A stretch of DNA of 64,000 nt. Source: Actinokineospora terrae (GTDB taxonomy: Bacteria > Actinomycetota > Actinomycetes > Mycobacteriales > Pseudonocardiaceae). Both the position numbers and the translations under genes were made by a program. Below the pieces are notes generated by a model, which was not told the DNA's origin, did not search any database, and saw only the letters and a list, made by a program, of their open reading frames with translations. The DNA is taken from positions 482,194-546,193 of the forward strand of contig NZ_FOGI01000001.1 in assembly GCF_900111175.1 (NCBI RefSeq). Direction: 5' to 3'. This document shows, one piece after another, positions 26,563-34,988 of this stretch; positions within the stretch are counted from its first letter, which is position 1, and each line of letters begins with the position of its first letter.

Positions 26563-27363
26563 ATGTTCGACGCCGCGCCGCAGGACCTCGTGCTGACCAT
26601 CCTCGGCGCCCACCTGCGCCCCCGCGAGCGCACCACGGTCTGGTCCGGCGGCCTGGTCTCACTACTGGGCGAGTTCGGCTCCACCCCCGGCGCCGCCCGG
26701 GTCGCCCTGACCCGGCTCGTGCGCCGCGACCTGCTCGAACGCGTCCGCGACGGCCGGATGGTGCACTACCGGATCACCCCGCGCGCCGCCGCCGTGCTCG
26801 CCGAGGGTGACCGCCGGATCTTCAGCCTGGGCAGCCGGACCAGCGACGCGGGACAGTGGACCGTGCTCTGGCACGCCATCCCCGAGGACCAGCGGGTCGC
26901 CAGGGCCAGGCTGGTGCGCAGGCTGCGCTTCCTGGGCTTCGGCTCGGTCCAGGACGGCACCTGGCTGGCCCCGCACGACCGCGCCGCCGAGGTCGCCGCC
27001 CTGCTGGCCGACCTCGGCGTCGCCACGCACGCCGGGGTCCTGGTCGGCGCCCCGGCCGCCGTGCCGGACTTCGCCGACTTCGTCACCCGGGTGTGGGACC
27101 TCGACGCCCTGGAACGGCGCTACCGCGACTTCGTCACCGAGTTCGCCGACCGCGACCCGGACCCCGACCCGGCCACCGCCTTCGGCTTACGCGTGCGGCT
27201 CACCCACGCCTACCGCCAGTTCGCGCTGCTCGACCCGGAACTGCCCGAGGGCATCGCCCCGCCACCGCCGCACCGGCGGGCCGCGGTCGCGCTGTTCCAC
27301 GACACCTACCCCGCGCTGGCCGAGCAGGCCCAGCGCCACTTCGACGGAGCGATGACCCCGTGA
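26563..27363 (+). CDS. PaaX-family transcriptional regulator
   Basis: A 266-residue PaaX-like repressor. An N-terminal winged helix (LVLTILGAHLRPRERTTVWSGGLVSLLGEFGSTPGAARVALTRLVRRDLLERVRDGRMVHYRIT) is followed by the PaaX middle domain (WTVLWHAIPEDQRVARARLVRRLRFLGFGSVQDGTWLAP) and a C-terminal helical part. In phenylacetate degraders PaaX senses an aryl-CoA, so the effector here may be anthraniloyl-CoA. ATG at 26563 is preferred over GTG at 26542 because it sits seven bases after a -10 element. The stop overlaps the dioxygenase gene by GTGA. Confidence 0.9.
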   Translation: MFDAAPQDLVLTILGAHLRPRERTTVWSGGLVSLLGEFGSTPGAARVALTRLVRRDLLERVRDGRMVHYRITPRAAAVLAEGDRRIFSLGSRTSDAGQWTVLWHAIPEDQRVARARLVRRLRFLGFGSVQDGTWLAPHDRAAEVAALLADLGVATHAGVLVGAPAAVPDFADFVTRVWDLDALERRYRDFVTEFADRDPDPDPATAFGLRVRLTHAYRQFALLDPELPEGIAPPPPHRRAAVALFHDTYPALAEQAQRHFDGAMTP

Positions 27364-28172
27364 CCGAGACCGGCACCAGCCCTGCCGATACGGCAGCCGC
27401 CCTCACCTACACGTCCTACCTCGCCCTCGACGAGGTCCTCACCGCCCAGCGCCCGCGCTCCGACGAGCACGACGAGCTGCTGTTCATCGTCATCCACCAG
27501 GTCTACGAGCTGTGGTTCAAGCAGCTGCTGCACGAGCTGATCCACCTGCAGGCCGTGCTGCTCAAGGGCGACACCGCGCACGCCACCCGGGTGCTGCGCC
27601 GGGTGCTCACCATCCTCAAGGTGATCGTCGCCCAGATCGACGTGCTGGAGACGATGACCCCGCGCCAGTTCACCAGCTTCCGGGCCAGGCTCGACGCCTC
27701 CAGCGGCTTCCAGTCCGCCCAGTTCCGCGAGCTGGAGGCCGTGCTGGGCCGCCGCGACCGGCGGGCGTTCGCGCACTACCCGGAGGGCGGCGAGCAGCGC
27801 GCCCGCATCAGCGACGCCATGTCGCGGCCGTCGCTGTTCGACTCGTTCCTGGCCTACCTGGTCAAGCACGGCTACACCGTCCCGTCGGACGTGCTCGACC
27901 GCGACGTCAGCCTGCCCGCCGAACCCTCGCCGGAGCTGCAGCGGGTCCTGCTGGCGGTCTACGCCGACGACGGCGGGCCGTCCACGGTCGCCGAATACCT
28001 CGTCGACCTCGATGAAGGCCTCCAGGAATGGCGGTACCGGCACGTGAAGATGGTCGAGCGCACGATCGGCACCAAGCAGGGCACCGGCGGGTCCGCGGGC
28101 GCGGCCTACCTGCGCGGCACCCTGTTCGACCCCGCGTTCCCCGACCTGTGGGCCGTGCGGAGCGAGCTGTGA
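27360..28172 (+). CDS. kynA: tryptophan 2,3-dioxygenase
   Basis: A 270-residue haem dioxygenase opening the indole ring of tryptophan to N-formylkynurenine. Signatures are YTSYLALDEVLTAQRP, the haem-pocket HDELLFIVIHQVYELWFKQLLHEL, FTSFRARLDASSGFQSAQFRELE and the C-terminal WRYRHVKMVERTIGTKQGTGGSAG containing the proximal His. Length is normal for bacterial enzymes. Overlaps with the regulator and kynureninase genes make a three-gene operon. No kynurenine formamidase of the known KynB type is present. Confidence 0.95.
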   Translation: MTETGTSPADTAAALTYTSYLALDEVLTAQRPRSDEHDELLFIVIHQVYELWFKQLLHELIHLQAVLLKGDTAHATRVLRRVLTILKVIVAQIDVLETMTPRQFTSFRARLDASSGFQSAQFRELEAVLGRRDRRAFAHYPEGGEQRARISDAMSRPSLFDSFLAYLVKHGYTVPSDVLDRDVSLPAEPSPELQRVLLAVYADDGGPSTVAEYLVDLDEGLQEWRYRHVKMVERTIGTKQGTGGSAGAAYLRGTLFDPAFPDLWAVRSEL

Positions 28173-29323
28173 GCGACCTCGCCGCGCACTACACCCGGTT
28201 CCGCGTGGCGGACCGGCTGCTGCTGACCGGGCACTCGCACCAGGCGTGGCCGGATGTCGCGCTGGAGGGCCAGGTCGAGGCCTTCGACGACGCGGCGCTG
28301 GAGGTGGACGACAAGTGGGGGCGCGCGTTCGCCAAGGCGGACCGGGTGCGGGCCGCGTACGGCGAGCTGCTCGGCGACCCGGGCGGCGACATCGCGCTGG
28401 GGGCCAACACGCACGAGCTGGTGGTGCGCTTCCTGTCCGCTGTCGACATCACCGGGCGGCCGAAGCTGGTGACCACCGATGGCGAGTTCCACACGCTGCG
28501 CAGGCAGCTGGGCAGGCTCGCCGAGGAGTTCGTCCGGATCGTCCGGGTTCCCGCCGAGCCCGCGGACACGCTCGCCGAGCGGCTGGCGTCCGAAGTGGAC
28601 GATCGGACGGCGGCGGTGCTGGTGTCGTCGGTGCTGTTCGAGACGTCGCGGATCGTGCCGGGGCTGGGTGCGGTGGCTGCTGCTTGTGAGCGGCACGGCG
28701 CGGAATTGCTCGTCGACGCGTACCACGCCCTTGGTGTCGTGCCGTTCGACTTCGACGGGCTCGCGGACGCGTGGATCGTTGGTGGCGGCTACAAGTACCT
28801 GCAACTCGGGGAGGGCAACTGCTTCCTGCGGCTGCCCGCGCACGCGCAGCAGACCCGTCCGGTGATCACCGGGTGGTTCGCCGAGTTCGACGCCCTCGCC
28901 GATGAACGCGACCCGACGCTCGTCGCGTACGGGCCGGGCGCGACCAGGTTCGCCGGGTCCACCTACGACCCGACCAGCCACTACCGGGCCGCGCGGGTGC
29001 TGGACTTCTTCGCTGAACAGGATCTCACCCCGGCTCGGCTGCGGGAGATCTCGCTGCACCAGAACGGCGTGCTGGCGTCGGCGTTCGACGAGCTGGGACT
29101 GCCGGACCCCGTCGTGACCCGCGACCGGGACACGCCGCGCGAGCGGTTCGCGGGGTTCCTGTCGCTGGTCTCACCCCGTGCGCAGGAGTTTCAACGCGTG
29201 TTGGCGCAACGGGGTGTGCTCACCGACAGCCGGGGCGTCCACCTGCGGTTCGGGCCCGCGCCGTACCTGCGCGACGACCAACTCCGGGCGGCCATCGGCG
29301 TGCTGGGGGAGATCGCGACCTGA
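28169..29323 (+). CDS. kynU: kynureninase-family PLP enzyme
   Basis: A 384-residue class V aminotransferase-fold enzyme expected to cleave kynurenine to anthranilate and alanine. Features are ALGANTHELVVRFLSA, VSSVLFETSRIVPG, LLVDAYHALGVVPFDFDGL and the PLP Lys in GGGYKYLQLGEG. Compared with textbook kynureninases the N-terminal GNSLG is GHSHQ and the post-Lys loop NGGPG is QLGEG, so it is a divergent branch. The operon with tryptophan dioxygenase supports the function. GTG start with GTGA overlap. Confidence 0.82.
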   Translation: MSDLAAHYTRFRVADRLLLTGHSHQAWPDVALEGQVEAFDDAALEVDDKWGRAFAKADRVRAAYGELLGDPGGDIALGANTHELVVRFLSAVDITGRPKLVTTDGEFHTLRRQLGRLAEEFVRIVRVPAEPADTLAERLASEVDDRTAAVLVSSVLFETSRIVPGLGAVAAACERHGAELLVDAYHALGVVPFDFDGLADAWIVGGGYKYLQLGEGNCFLRLPAHAQQTRPVITGWFAEFDALADERDPTLVAYGPGATRFAGSTYDPTSHYRAARVLDFFAEQDLTPARLREISLHQNGVLASAFDELGLPDPVVTRDRDTPRERFAGFLSLVSPRAQEFQRVLAQRGVLTDSRGVHLRFGPAPYLRDDQLRAAIGVLGEIAT

Positions 29324-29331
29324 GCGGGGTG

Positions 29332-29360
29332 CCGCGCGGCGACCTAGGATCGCCGCGTGG
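29332..29360 (+). promoter_or_regulatory. hairpin and leaderless promoter before the CDF gene
   Basis: CCGCGCGGCGA (29332-29342) pairs with TCGCCGCGTGG (29350-29360) with one mismatch and could terminate the kyn operon. The loop holds TAGGAT (29345-29350), six bases before the GTG of the next gene, so the same bases may be its -10 element. Confidence 0.45.
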
Positions 29361-30382
29361 CGGAGGAGAAGGAGGAGAGCACCCTCACCGTGGTGCTCGC
29401 CGGGTCGGTCAACCTGCTGATCGCGGTGCTGAAACTGGTCGCCGGGCTGGTCACCGGCTCGGCGGCGATGCTGTCGGAGGCCGTGCACTCGTTCGCCGAC
29501 ACGATCACCGAGGCGCTGCTGCTGACCGCGCTGCGCGTCTCCCGCCGCCCGGCCGACCGCGCGCACCCGTTCGGCTACGGCAAGGCCCGGTACTTCTGGT
29601 CCCTGCTCGCCGCCGTGTCGATCTTCGCGTCGGGGGCGATGTTCGCGCTGTACGAGGGGATCTCGACGGTCTTCGGCGAGGCGGAGGAGCAGACCTCGCC
29701 GCTGGTGGCGTACCTGGTGCTGGCGGGGGCGTTCGCGCTGGAGTCGGTGTCCTGGGGGCAGGCCCTGCGCCAGGTCCGGCGGGACGCGGCCGAGCAGGGG
29801 CGCACGTTCCGGCACCAGCTGCGCTTCAGCGACGACCCGACGGCGACGACGGTGTTCTACGAGGATTCGGCCGCGTTGTCCGGTTTGCTGCTGGCCTTCG
29901 CCGGGGTGGGGCTGCACCAGCTGACCGGCGAGTCGCTGTGGGACGGGGTGGCCTCCATCGCCATCGGCGTGCTGCTGGCCGGGGTCGCGTTCCTGCTGGG
30001 ACGGGCCAACGCCGCGCTGCTCATCGGCCGCCAAGCCGCGCCGGACCTGGTGTTCGGCATCCGCGACCACCTGTCCGCCGCGCCCGAGGTGGACGCCGTG
30101 GTGGACCTGCAAACCATGCTCATCGGCACCGACAGCGTCCTCGTCTGCGCCCGCGTCGACTTCGACGACACCCTGACCGCCGGTGAGCTCGAACGCGTCT
30201 GCGTGCGCCTGGCCGCGGAACTCCAATCGGCGCACAACGACGTCACCGAGGTCTTCATCGAACCCGTCCCCCGCAGCAACACCGACCTCCGCGCCGCAGT
30301 CCTGGCCCGCTACGGCGAACGCCCCGGCCTGTCCACACCAGACTCCGACGCCTCCACAGTGGACGATGGACCCGTCGCGTAG
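29357..30382 (+). CDS. cation diffusion facilitator (CDF) metal efflux protein
   Basis: A 341-residue CDF transporter with six predicted helices: TLTVVLAGSVNLLIAVLKLVAGLVTGSAAMLSEAVHSFADTITEALLL carries the first metal-site residues (His/Asp in EAVHSFADT), and EDSAALSGLLLAFAGVGLHQLTG holds the second acidic group. The C-terminal cytoplasmic domain (residues 230-320) is the usual dimeric ferredoxin-like fold. Probable substrate is Zn2+ or another divalent metal exchanged for protons. A TCCACWGTGGA palindrome lies in its last codons. Confidence 0.88.
   Translation: MAEEKEESTLTVVLAGSVNLLIAVLKLVAGLVTGSAAMLSEAVHSFADTITEALLLTALRVSRRPADRAHPFGYGKARYFWSLLAAVSIFASGAMFALYEGISTVFGEAEEQTSPLVAYLVLAGAFALESVSWGQALRQVRRDAAEQGRTFRHQLRFSDDPTATTVFYEDSAALSGLLLAFAGVGLHQLTGESLWDGVASIAIGVLLAGVAFLLGRANAALLIGRQAAPDLVFGIRDHLSAAPEVDAVVDLQTMLIGTDSVLVCARVDFDDTLTAGELERVCVRLAAELQSAHNDVTEVFIEPVPRSNTDLRAAVLARYGERPGLSTPDSDASTVDDGPVA
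30353..30364. repeat. copy 4 of the TCCACWGTGGA palindrome
   Basis: TCCACAGTGGAC in the last codons of the CDF gene, encoding Ser-Thr-Val-Asp with Thr as ACA. The convergent stretch 30383-30550 after it holds no other feature I can support. Confidence 0.8.
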
Positions 30383-30550
30383 CAGGACTTTGGGGGCGGG
30401 TGAAACCGGCGGTGAAGGTGGACCTTGGCGGGATCGCCTTCGCCGTGCGCTTGTCCTCCGCGTGATTGCCTACCTCCGGCCACGGCGAGCCCGAGCGAAT
30501 CGCCTGCTGGGCGGGCCCACGGGGTTCGCGCCGCCCGCGGGGGACATGGG

Positions 30551-30943
30551 TCACACGCGGGTGAACCAGGCGGTGAAGGTGGTGCGGCCGTCGGTGACGG
30601 CGAGGTTCACCTCTTCGGCGAGGGCGCGGACGATGGCCATGCCCCGGCCCGCGAGGACGACGCCGGAGGCGGGGACGCGCCAGCCCGCCTCGTCCACCAC
30701 CGTCACCACGACCACGTCGTCGTCGAGGTGGGCGCTGACGCCCAGGACGGTGGCCGCTCTGCCCGCCCGGCCGTTGTTGGCGATGGCGTTGCTCATCGCC
30801 TCGTCGGCCGACCACACGGCGTCGTCGCACGTGTGCTCCGGGACGCCGGACCCGGTGAGCCAGTCGCGCAGGGCGTGCCGCGCCAGGTGCAACTGACCGG
30901 GTTCGGCTGGCACCGCCACCGACCACACCGCCATCTCCGTCAT
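30551..30943 (-). CDS. RsbW-like ATP-binding anti-sigma/serine kinase domain protein
   Basis: A 130-residue stand-alone GHKL ATPase of the HATPase_c_2 type. The N box is DDAVWSADEAMSNAIANNG, the G1 region VVVVTVVDEAGW, and GRGMAIVRALAEEVNLAV corresponds to the G2 helix. Many actinomycete copies regulate sigma factors or anti-anti-sigma proteins; no sigma factor or STAS gene is adjacent, so the partner is unknown. Confidence 0.85.
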   Translation of the reverse strand: MTEMAVWSVAVPAEPGQLHLARHALRDWLTGSGVPEHTCDDAVWSADEAMSNAIANNGRAGRAATVLGVSAHLDDDVVVVTVVDEAGWRVPASGVVLAGRGMAIVRALAEEVNLAVTDGRTTFTAWFTRV

Positions 30944-30998
30944 GCTCCGGGAATACCTCGCTGGTCGAGGGTGAAACGGGCGCCTCGGGGTGAACCGG

Positions 30999-31904
30999 TC
31001 AGGCGGCGTCGGAGCCGACCAGCTCCCAGCGGTGCTCGCGCAGCGCCAGCAGCAGGCCCTCGGTGGTCGACCACGGGCTGACGGTCACCGCGTCGTGCCC
31101 GGTCACCTCCATCAGCGCCCGCGCCGCCACCGCGCCTGCCAGCGACTGGCCCGCGCGGTGCCGGGAGATGCCCGGCAGCTTCGCCCGCCTGCGGGTCGAC
31201 AGCGCCGCCAGCCGGGGGATCCACCGGTCGAGGTCGGACACCCGCACCGTGCGGCGGCCCGCGAGCTTGGCCAGGCCGCCGAACACCTTCGAGCAGCCCA
31301 CCGCCTGCCCCCGGTGCAGCGCGGCCAGGTCGCGGGCGGTGAGCGCGTCGCGGATCAGGTCCTCGACCAGGTCCTCGCGGTGCGCCAGGCCCAGCGCGGT
31401 CAGCGCGCGGGCACCGTAGGGCAGCGACGTGGCGACCTGCGGCTGGTCGGCCGACCCGGTCGCCAGCTCCACCGTCCCGCCGCCGACGTCGAGCACGGTG
31501 AGCCTGCCCTGCTGGCCCGACCACCGCCGGGCCGCCAGGTACGCCAGCTCGGCCTCCTGCTCGCCGGTGAACGTGCGCAGGGTCATGCCGGTGCGGCGCT
31601 GGATCTCGCGCACCGCCACCTCGGCGTTGGCCGCGTCCCGCACCGAGGACGTCGCGAACGGCAGGAACTCGCCGACCGGCACCCCGGCCCGCCGCACCCG
31701 CCTGCGCACCGCCGCGATGGCCGCCGCGATCGCGTCGATGCCCTCTTCGCGCAGGTTGCCCTTGTCGTCGTAGGCCCGGTCGAGCCGCAGCGGCACCTTG
31801 TCCGAGTGCACGGGCTGCAACGGGGAGCCCTGGCCGCCGGTGACCACGACCAGGTGCGCGCTGAAGCAGCCGACGTCGAGCACACCGACGGTGTCTTCGC
31901 GCAT
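30999..31904 (-). CDS. Ppx/GppA family exopolyphosphatase
   Basis: A 301-residue actin-fold phosphatase. Phosphate-binding loop 1 is VGVLDVGCFSAHLVVV and loop 2 VLDVGGGTVELATG; the middle segment FATSSVRDAANAEVAVREIQRRTG and FTGEQEAELAYLAAR are family hallmarks. Loop 1 has Cys-Phe-Ser where many Ppx proteins have Gly-Ser-Asn/Ser. Actinobacterial short forms hydrolyse polyphosphate or pppGpp. ATG at 31904 is the first Met before conserved sequence. Confidence 0.88.
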   Translation of the reverse strand: MREDTVGVLDVGCFSAHLVVVTGGQGSPLQPVHSDKVPLRLDRAYDDKGNLREEGIDAIAAAIAAVRRRVRRAGVPVGEFLPFATSSVRDAANAEVAVREIQRRTGMTLRTFTGEQEAELAYLAARRWSGQQGRLTVLDVGGGTVELATGSADQPQVATSLPYGARALTALGLAHREDLVEDLIRDALTARDLAALHRGQAVGCSKVFGGLAKLAGRRTVRVSDLDRWIPRLAALSTRRRAKLPGISRHRAGQSLAGAVAARALMEVTGHDAVTVSPWSTTEGLLLALREHRWELVGSDAA

Positions 31905-32074
31905 GGGCTGGTCCTCTGTTCCCCGGGGGTCACCTGGCGTATCAGTGCTGTGAAATGAATTGTTACCCATAACCCGGATCGGGCAAACCTCAGATCCCGG
32001 GCTCCACCGAGTGGGTGACACGAAACTGGTATACAGGGGTTTGCCCAGGTCACCCGTGTGGCACAGTGAACCGG

Positions 32075-33040
32075 GTGACGACCGAGGAAATCCGCGACGG
32101 GGTGTCGCTGACGAACCTGGACCAGCCGCTGTTCGATGGCGCCGACGCCACCAAGCGCACCCTCGTGGACTATTTGGCCGCTGTGGCCGACCGCATGCTC
32201 CCCGGCCTGCGCGACCGGCCGCTGTCGGTGGTCCGGATCCGGCCGGGGCAGCCGCCGTTCATGCAGAAGAACACCCCGAAGTACACCCCGCCCTGGGTCC
32301 GCACCACCCCGGTCTGGGCCGAGACCAGCAAACGCGAGATCAACTACGCCGTCTGCGACGACCTCAGGACCCTGCTCTGGCACGGCAACCAACGCGCCGT
32401 CGAGTACCACGTCCCGCTGTTGCGGCTGGGGGAGTCGGTCCAGACGCACCTGGTGCTCGACCTCGACCCGCCACCGGACGCGGGCTTCGCCCCCGTCGTC
32501 GCCGCGGCCGCCGTGGTCCGCCGCGCGTTGGCCGACGAGGGGCTGTCGGCGGCGGTGAAGACGAGCGGCTCCAAAGGCGTCCACATCATGGTCCCGCTCG
32601 CTCCCACTGGCGCTGATGACATCGCCGCCGCGACCCGCGCCCTGGCCGCCCGCGCGGAACGCCTGGACCCGTCGGTGGCGACCACGGCGTACATCAAGGA
32701 CGACCGGGAGGGGAAGGTCTTCCTGGACTCGACCCGCGCTTACGGCGCCACGATCGCGGCCCCGTACAGCCCGCGCATCCGCCCCGGGGTGACGGTCTCG
32801 TTCCCGGTCCCGTGGGACACCCTGGAACACGTGACCCCCCAAGACTTCACCATCCGCACCGCCCTGGACCTATTGGGCGACAAGGACCCCTGGGTCGACC
32901 TGATGCCCTCACCCCAAACCCTCCCGGCCGACCTCATCGCCGAAGGCCACACCATCCCCGTCGCCCGAGTCGTCGCCATGCACGAGGGCAAACGCCGAGC
33001 CCGAGCCCGCGAAGCCTCCGAGGGCGAAGGCAAGTCGTAG
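32075..33040 (+). CDS. stand-alone LigD-type polymerase/primase
   Basis: A 321-residue protein equal to the polymerase domain of NHEJ LigD. Signatures are VSLTNLDQPLFDGADATKRTLVDYL, FMQKNTPKYTPPWV, the metal site LVLDLDPP and VKTSGSKGVHIMVPL. It should insert nucleotides, often ribonucleotides, at double-strand breaks together with Ku and a ligase, none of which is encoded nearby. GTG at 32075 is preferred; GTG at 32066 is a close alternative. It is transcribed away from the Ppx gene across a 170-base region. Confidence 0.9.
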   Translation: MTTEEIRDGVSLTNLDQPLFDGADATKRTLVDYLAAVADRMLPGLRDRPLSVVRIRPGQPPFMQKNTPKYTPPWVRTTPVWAETSKREINYAVCDDLRTLLWHGNQRAVEYHVPLLRLGESVQTHLVLDLDPPPDAGFAPVVAAAAVVRRALADEGLSAAVKTSGSKGVHIMVPLAPTGADDIAAATRALAARAERLDPSVATTAYIKDDREGKVFLDSTRAYGATIAAPYSPRIRPGVTVSFPVPWDTLEHVTPQDFTIRTALDLLGDKDPWVDLMPSPQTLPADLIAEGHTIPVARVVAMHEGKRRARAREASEGEGKS

Positions 33041-33137
33041 CTCCAGGACCGTCGCTTGTGGACCATCGGCCTGCGGCGGGGAGGGCGGGGGTGGTCGGTT
33101 CTGGTTGGGGGGCGGGTTGTGCAGGTGGTGGGGGTGG

Positions 33138-33461
33138 TCAGGTGGACCATTCCCGGTCTGTGGTGGGGGGTTGGTAGTGGCGGTGGAAGGTGTGCGGGTC
33201 CAGGACGTGTAAGCCCTGGTGGTTGAGGACCAGGTAGGACTTGGGGTCCAGGACGTGGTGGCCTGTGTTGTCGGTGAGGGTGGCGGTGGGTGGGGTGTCG
33301 GTGGTGAGGGTGAAGGTGACGTCCGGGGGGATCTTGCCCTGTTGGCGCAGGGCGGTGACCCAGTGGCTGATGGCGGGGAGGACGGTCGGGTCGGTGTAGT
33401 GCGCTGCCTGGACCGGAGCGGGCCAGGGTAGGTAGTACCTGGCCACCGTGGAGCGTCTCAC
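33138..33461 (-). CDS. small SOS-controlled protein of unknown function
   Basis: A 107-residue protein (start GTG at 33461) beginning VRRSTVARYYLPWPAPVQ, with a middle SHWVTALRQQGKIPPDVTFTLTTD and a C-terminal strand-rich part with two LDP segments (HHVLDPKSYLV, LHVLDPHTFHRHY). No known domain, signal peptide or Cys. The Thr- and His-rich tail is unusual. A perfect LexA-type box sits just upstream, between likely -35 and -10 elements, and a TAGGCT -10 lies seven bases before the GTG. It is therefore probably DNA-damage induced. The next 97 bases to the left are GT-rich and empty. Confidence 0.75.
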   Translation of the reverse strand: MRRSTVARYYLPWPAPVQAAHYTDPTVLPAISHWVTALRQQGKIPPDVTFTLTTDTPPTATLTDNTGHHVLDPKSYLVLNHQGLHVLDPHTFHRHYQPPTTDREWST

Positions 33462-33481
33462 GGGCCCGAGCCTAGCAGAGT

Positions 33482-33501
33482 GTTCGAACACGTGTTCGAA
33501 C
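33482..33501 (-). promoter_or_regulatory. LexA (SOS) box
   Basis: GTTCGAACACGTGTTCGAAC is a perfect 20-base palindrome containing TCGAAC-N4-GTTCGA, the LexA box of Gram-positive bacteria. The -10 element TAGGCT (33474-33469 on the minus strand) follows seven bases downstream and the GTG at 33461 seven bases later, so bound LexA would block this promoter. Confidence 0.85.
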
Positions 33502-33502
33502 T

Positions 33503-34855
33503 TCAGGCGAGTTTGCGCACCTCACCGGCCAGCGCGGGCAGCTCCTCCGCCGGGTCGCGGTAGCGGTGCAGGGCGTCGCGGCCCGCGGGTCCGCGCAGGG
33601 CGGTGGCCAGGCGGGCGGGGACGGCGATGGTGAACAGCAGGCCGCGGTTGTCGAAGCCCTCCACGATCCACGACACCCAGGGCAGTTGCAGGTTCGAGGT
33701 CGGGCTGAAGAACACCGGCTGCTTGCCGCCGAAGGTCACCTCGTAGATGCCGAAGCGGCTCCAGTTGGTGATGGTGAACGTCCTGCGGTCCGGGTCGAAG
33801 CCGACCGGGACGCACTCGCGCAGCCGGGAGCGGCCGATCGACTCCAGGAACGCGCGGTTCGCCCGCAGGTTGAGCTGCGCGCGCGGGAAGTCCTCGACCG
33901 CGGCGCGGATCCGGGTGGCGATGTCCTCGACCGGCGCGCCCGGCGGGCAGGTCACGTACATCTCGCCCACCAGGTTCCCGATGACGCCCTCGTCGAGCCC
34001 CAGGAACCGGCGCACGTTCACCGGCATCGCGATCGCGCGTTCCTCCGAGGTGTCCCCGGCGAGCGCGCGCACCACAGAGGTCACGTGCCCGCACAGCACG
34101 TCGTTGACCGACAGCCGACGCCCCGCCGCCGCGCTCACTTCCCGTTGCAGCGCCGCGACTTCCGCGTCGGTGAAGTACACCTGCACGGTCCGGTTCGCCC
34201 GCACCGCCCCGGCGAACTCGGCCCCGAGCCGCTCGGCCTGCTCCGGGGTGGGCAGCCGGAACCCCGGGCGCCCGGAGTCGACCGGCGGCAGCACCTCGTC
34301 GAGGAACGCGTCCGGGTCGGTGAGCAGGGTGATCTCCGGCGGCTCGGTTCCCTCGGTCGCCGCCGACCAGGCGCGGACCAGGAACATGAAGCTGGCCAGG
34401 TCGCCGACCGAGTGGTGGAACGAGCAGCCCAGCGCCGAGGTGCCGTCGGACAGGTGCGTCAGCCGGACGGTGAGCAGCGGCAGCCCGCCCAGGCGCGCGG
34501 CCGGGGCCTGCACGTGGTCGACGAAGTCGGCGCCGGGCAGGGTGACCCGGCCGATCGCCTTGGGCAGCGTCTCGTCCAGGTCGTAGGTGTCGAACGGGAT
34601 GCCCGAGTCGTCGCAGACGATCTCCAGGACGTCGCCGGTGGTGCGCAGGCGGCCCGCGAAGCCGGGGACCGCGGCCAGCGCGGTGGCCAGGCCCTCGGCG
34701 AGGCGGTCCTCGTCGAGCGGGTGGCCGAAGAAGAACACCACCGACACCGGGACGTCGGCGATCACCGTGTCGGTCACCCCGCAGGTGACCACGGTGCCCG
34801 GCGCGGACCCGGCCCGCACGGTCCGCGACGAACGCAGGTGGGGCCATCCGCTCAT
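33503..34855 (-). CDS. BAHD-like acyltransferase
   Basis: A 450-residue enzyme of the CoA-dependent acyltransferase (HxxxD) superfamily. The catalytic motif is SFHHSVGDLASF near residue 140. The C-terminal NWSRFGIYEVTFGGKQPVFFSP resembles the DFGWG segment of plant and fungal BAHD enzymes, and the length fits BAHD better than an NRPS condensation domain or PapA protein. It would transfer an acyl group from a CoA thioester to an alcohol or amine. Its substrates cannot be inferred; neighbours are unrelated. AAAGGA lies upstream of the ATG at 34855. Confidence 0.78.
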   Translation of the reverse strand: MSGWPHLRSSRTVRAGSAPGTVVTCGVTDTVIADVPVSVVFFFGHPLDEDRLAEGLATALAAVPGFAGRLRTTGDVLEIVCDDSGIPFDTYDLDETLPKAIGRVTLPGADFVDHVQAPAARLGGLPLLTVRLTHLSDGTSALGCSFHHSVGDLASFMFLVRAWSAATEGTEPPEITLLTDPDAFLDEVLPPVDSGRPGFRLPTPEQAERLGAEFAGAVRANRTVQVYFTDAEVAALQREVSAAAGRRLSVNDVLCGHVTSVVRALAGDTSEERAIAMPVNVRRFLGLDEGVIGNLVGEMYVTCPPGAPVEDIATRIRAAVEDFPRAQLNLRANRAFLESIGRSRLRECVPVGFDPDRRTFTITNWSRFGIYEVTFGGKQPVFFSPTSNLQLPWVSWIVEGFDNRGLLFTIAVPARLATALRGPAGRDALHRYRDPAEELPALAGEVRKLA

Positions 34856-34941
34856 TGCCTGGTGTCCTTTCCCCGGTGGGTTGGGGGAACCGTAGATCAG
34901 CGGCGGGCCCGCCGACAGACTCCATTCGCCCTACACGCGAA

Positions 34942-34973
34942 GGGGTCCCCGGCGGGCAACCGCCGGGGACCCC
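34942..34973 (-). terminator. strong terminator after the chitinase gene
   Basis: GGGGTCCCCGGCGG at 34942-34955 pairs perfectly with CCGCCGGGGACCCC at 34960-34973 around the tetraloop GCAA. It lies 16 bases beyond the chitinase stop. Confidence 0.8.
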
Positions 34974-34988
34974 GTTACGCCACTCGTC

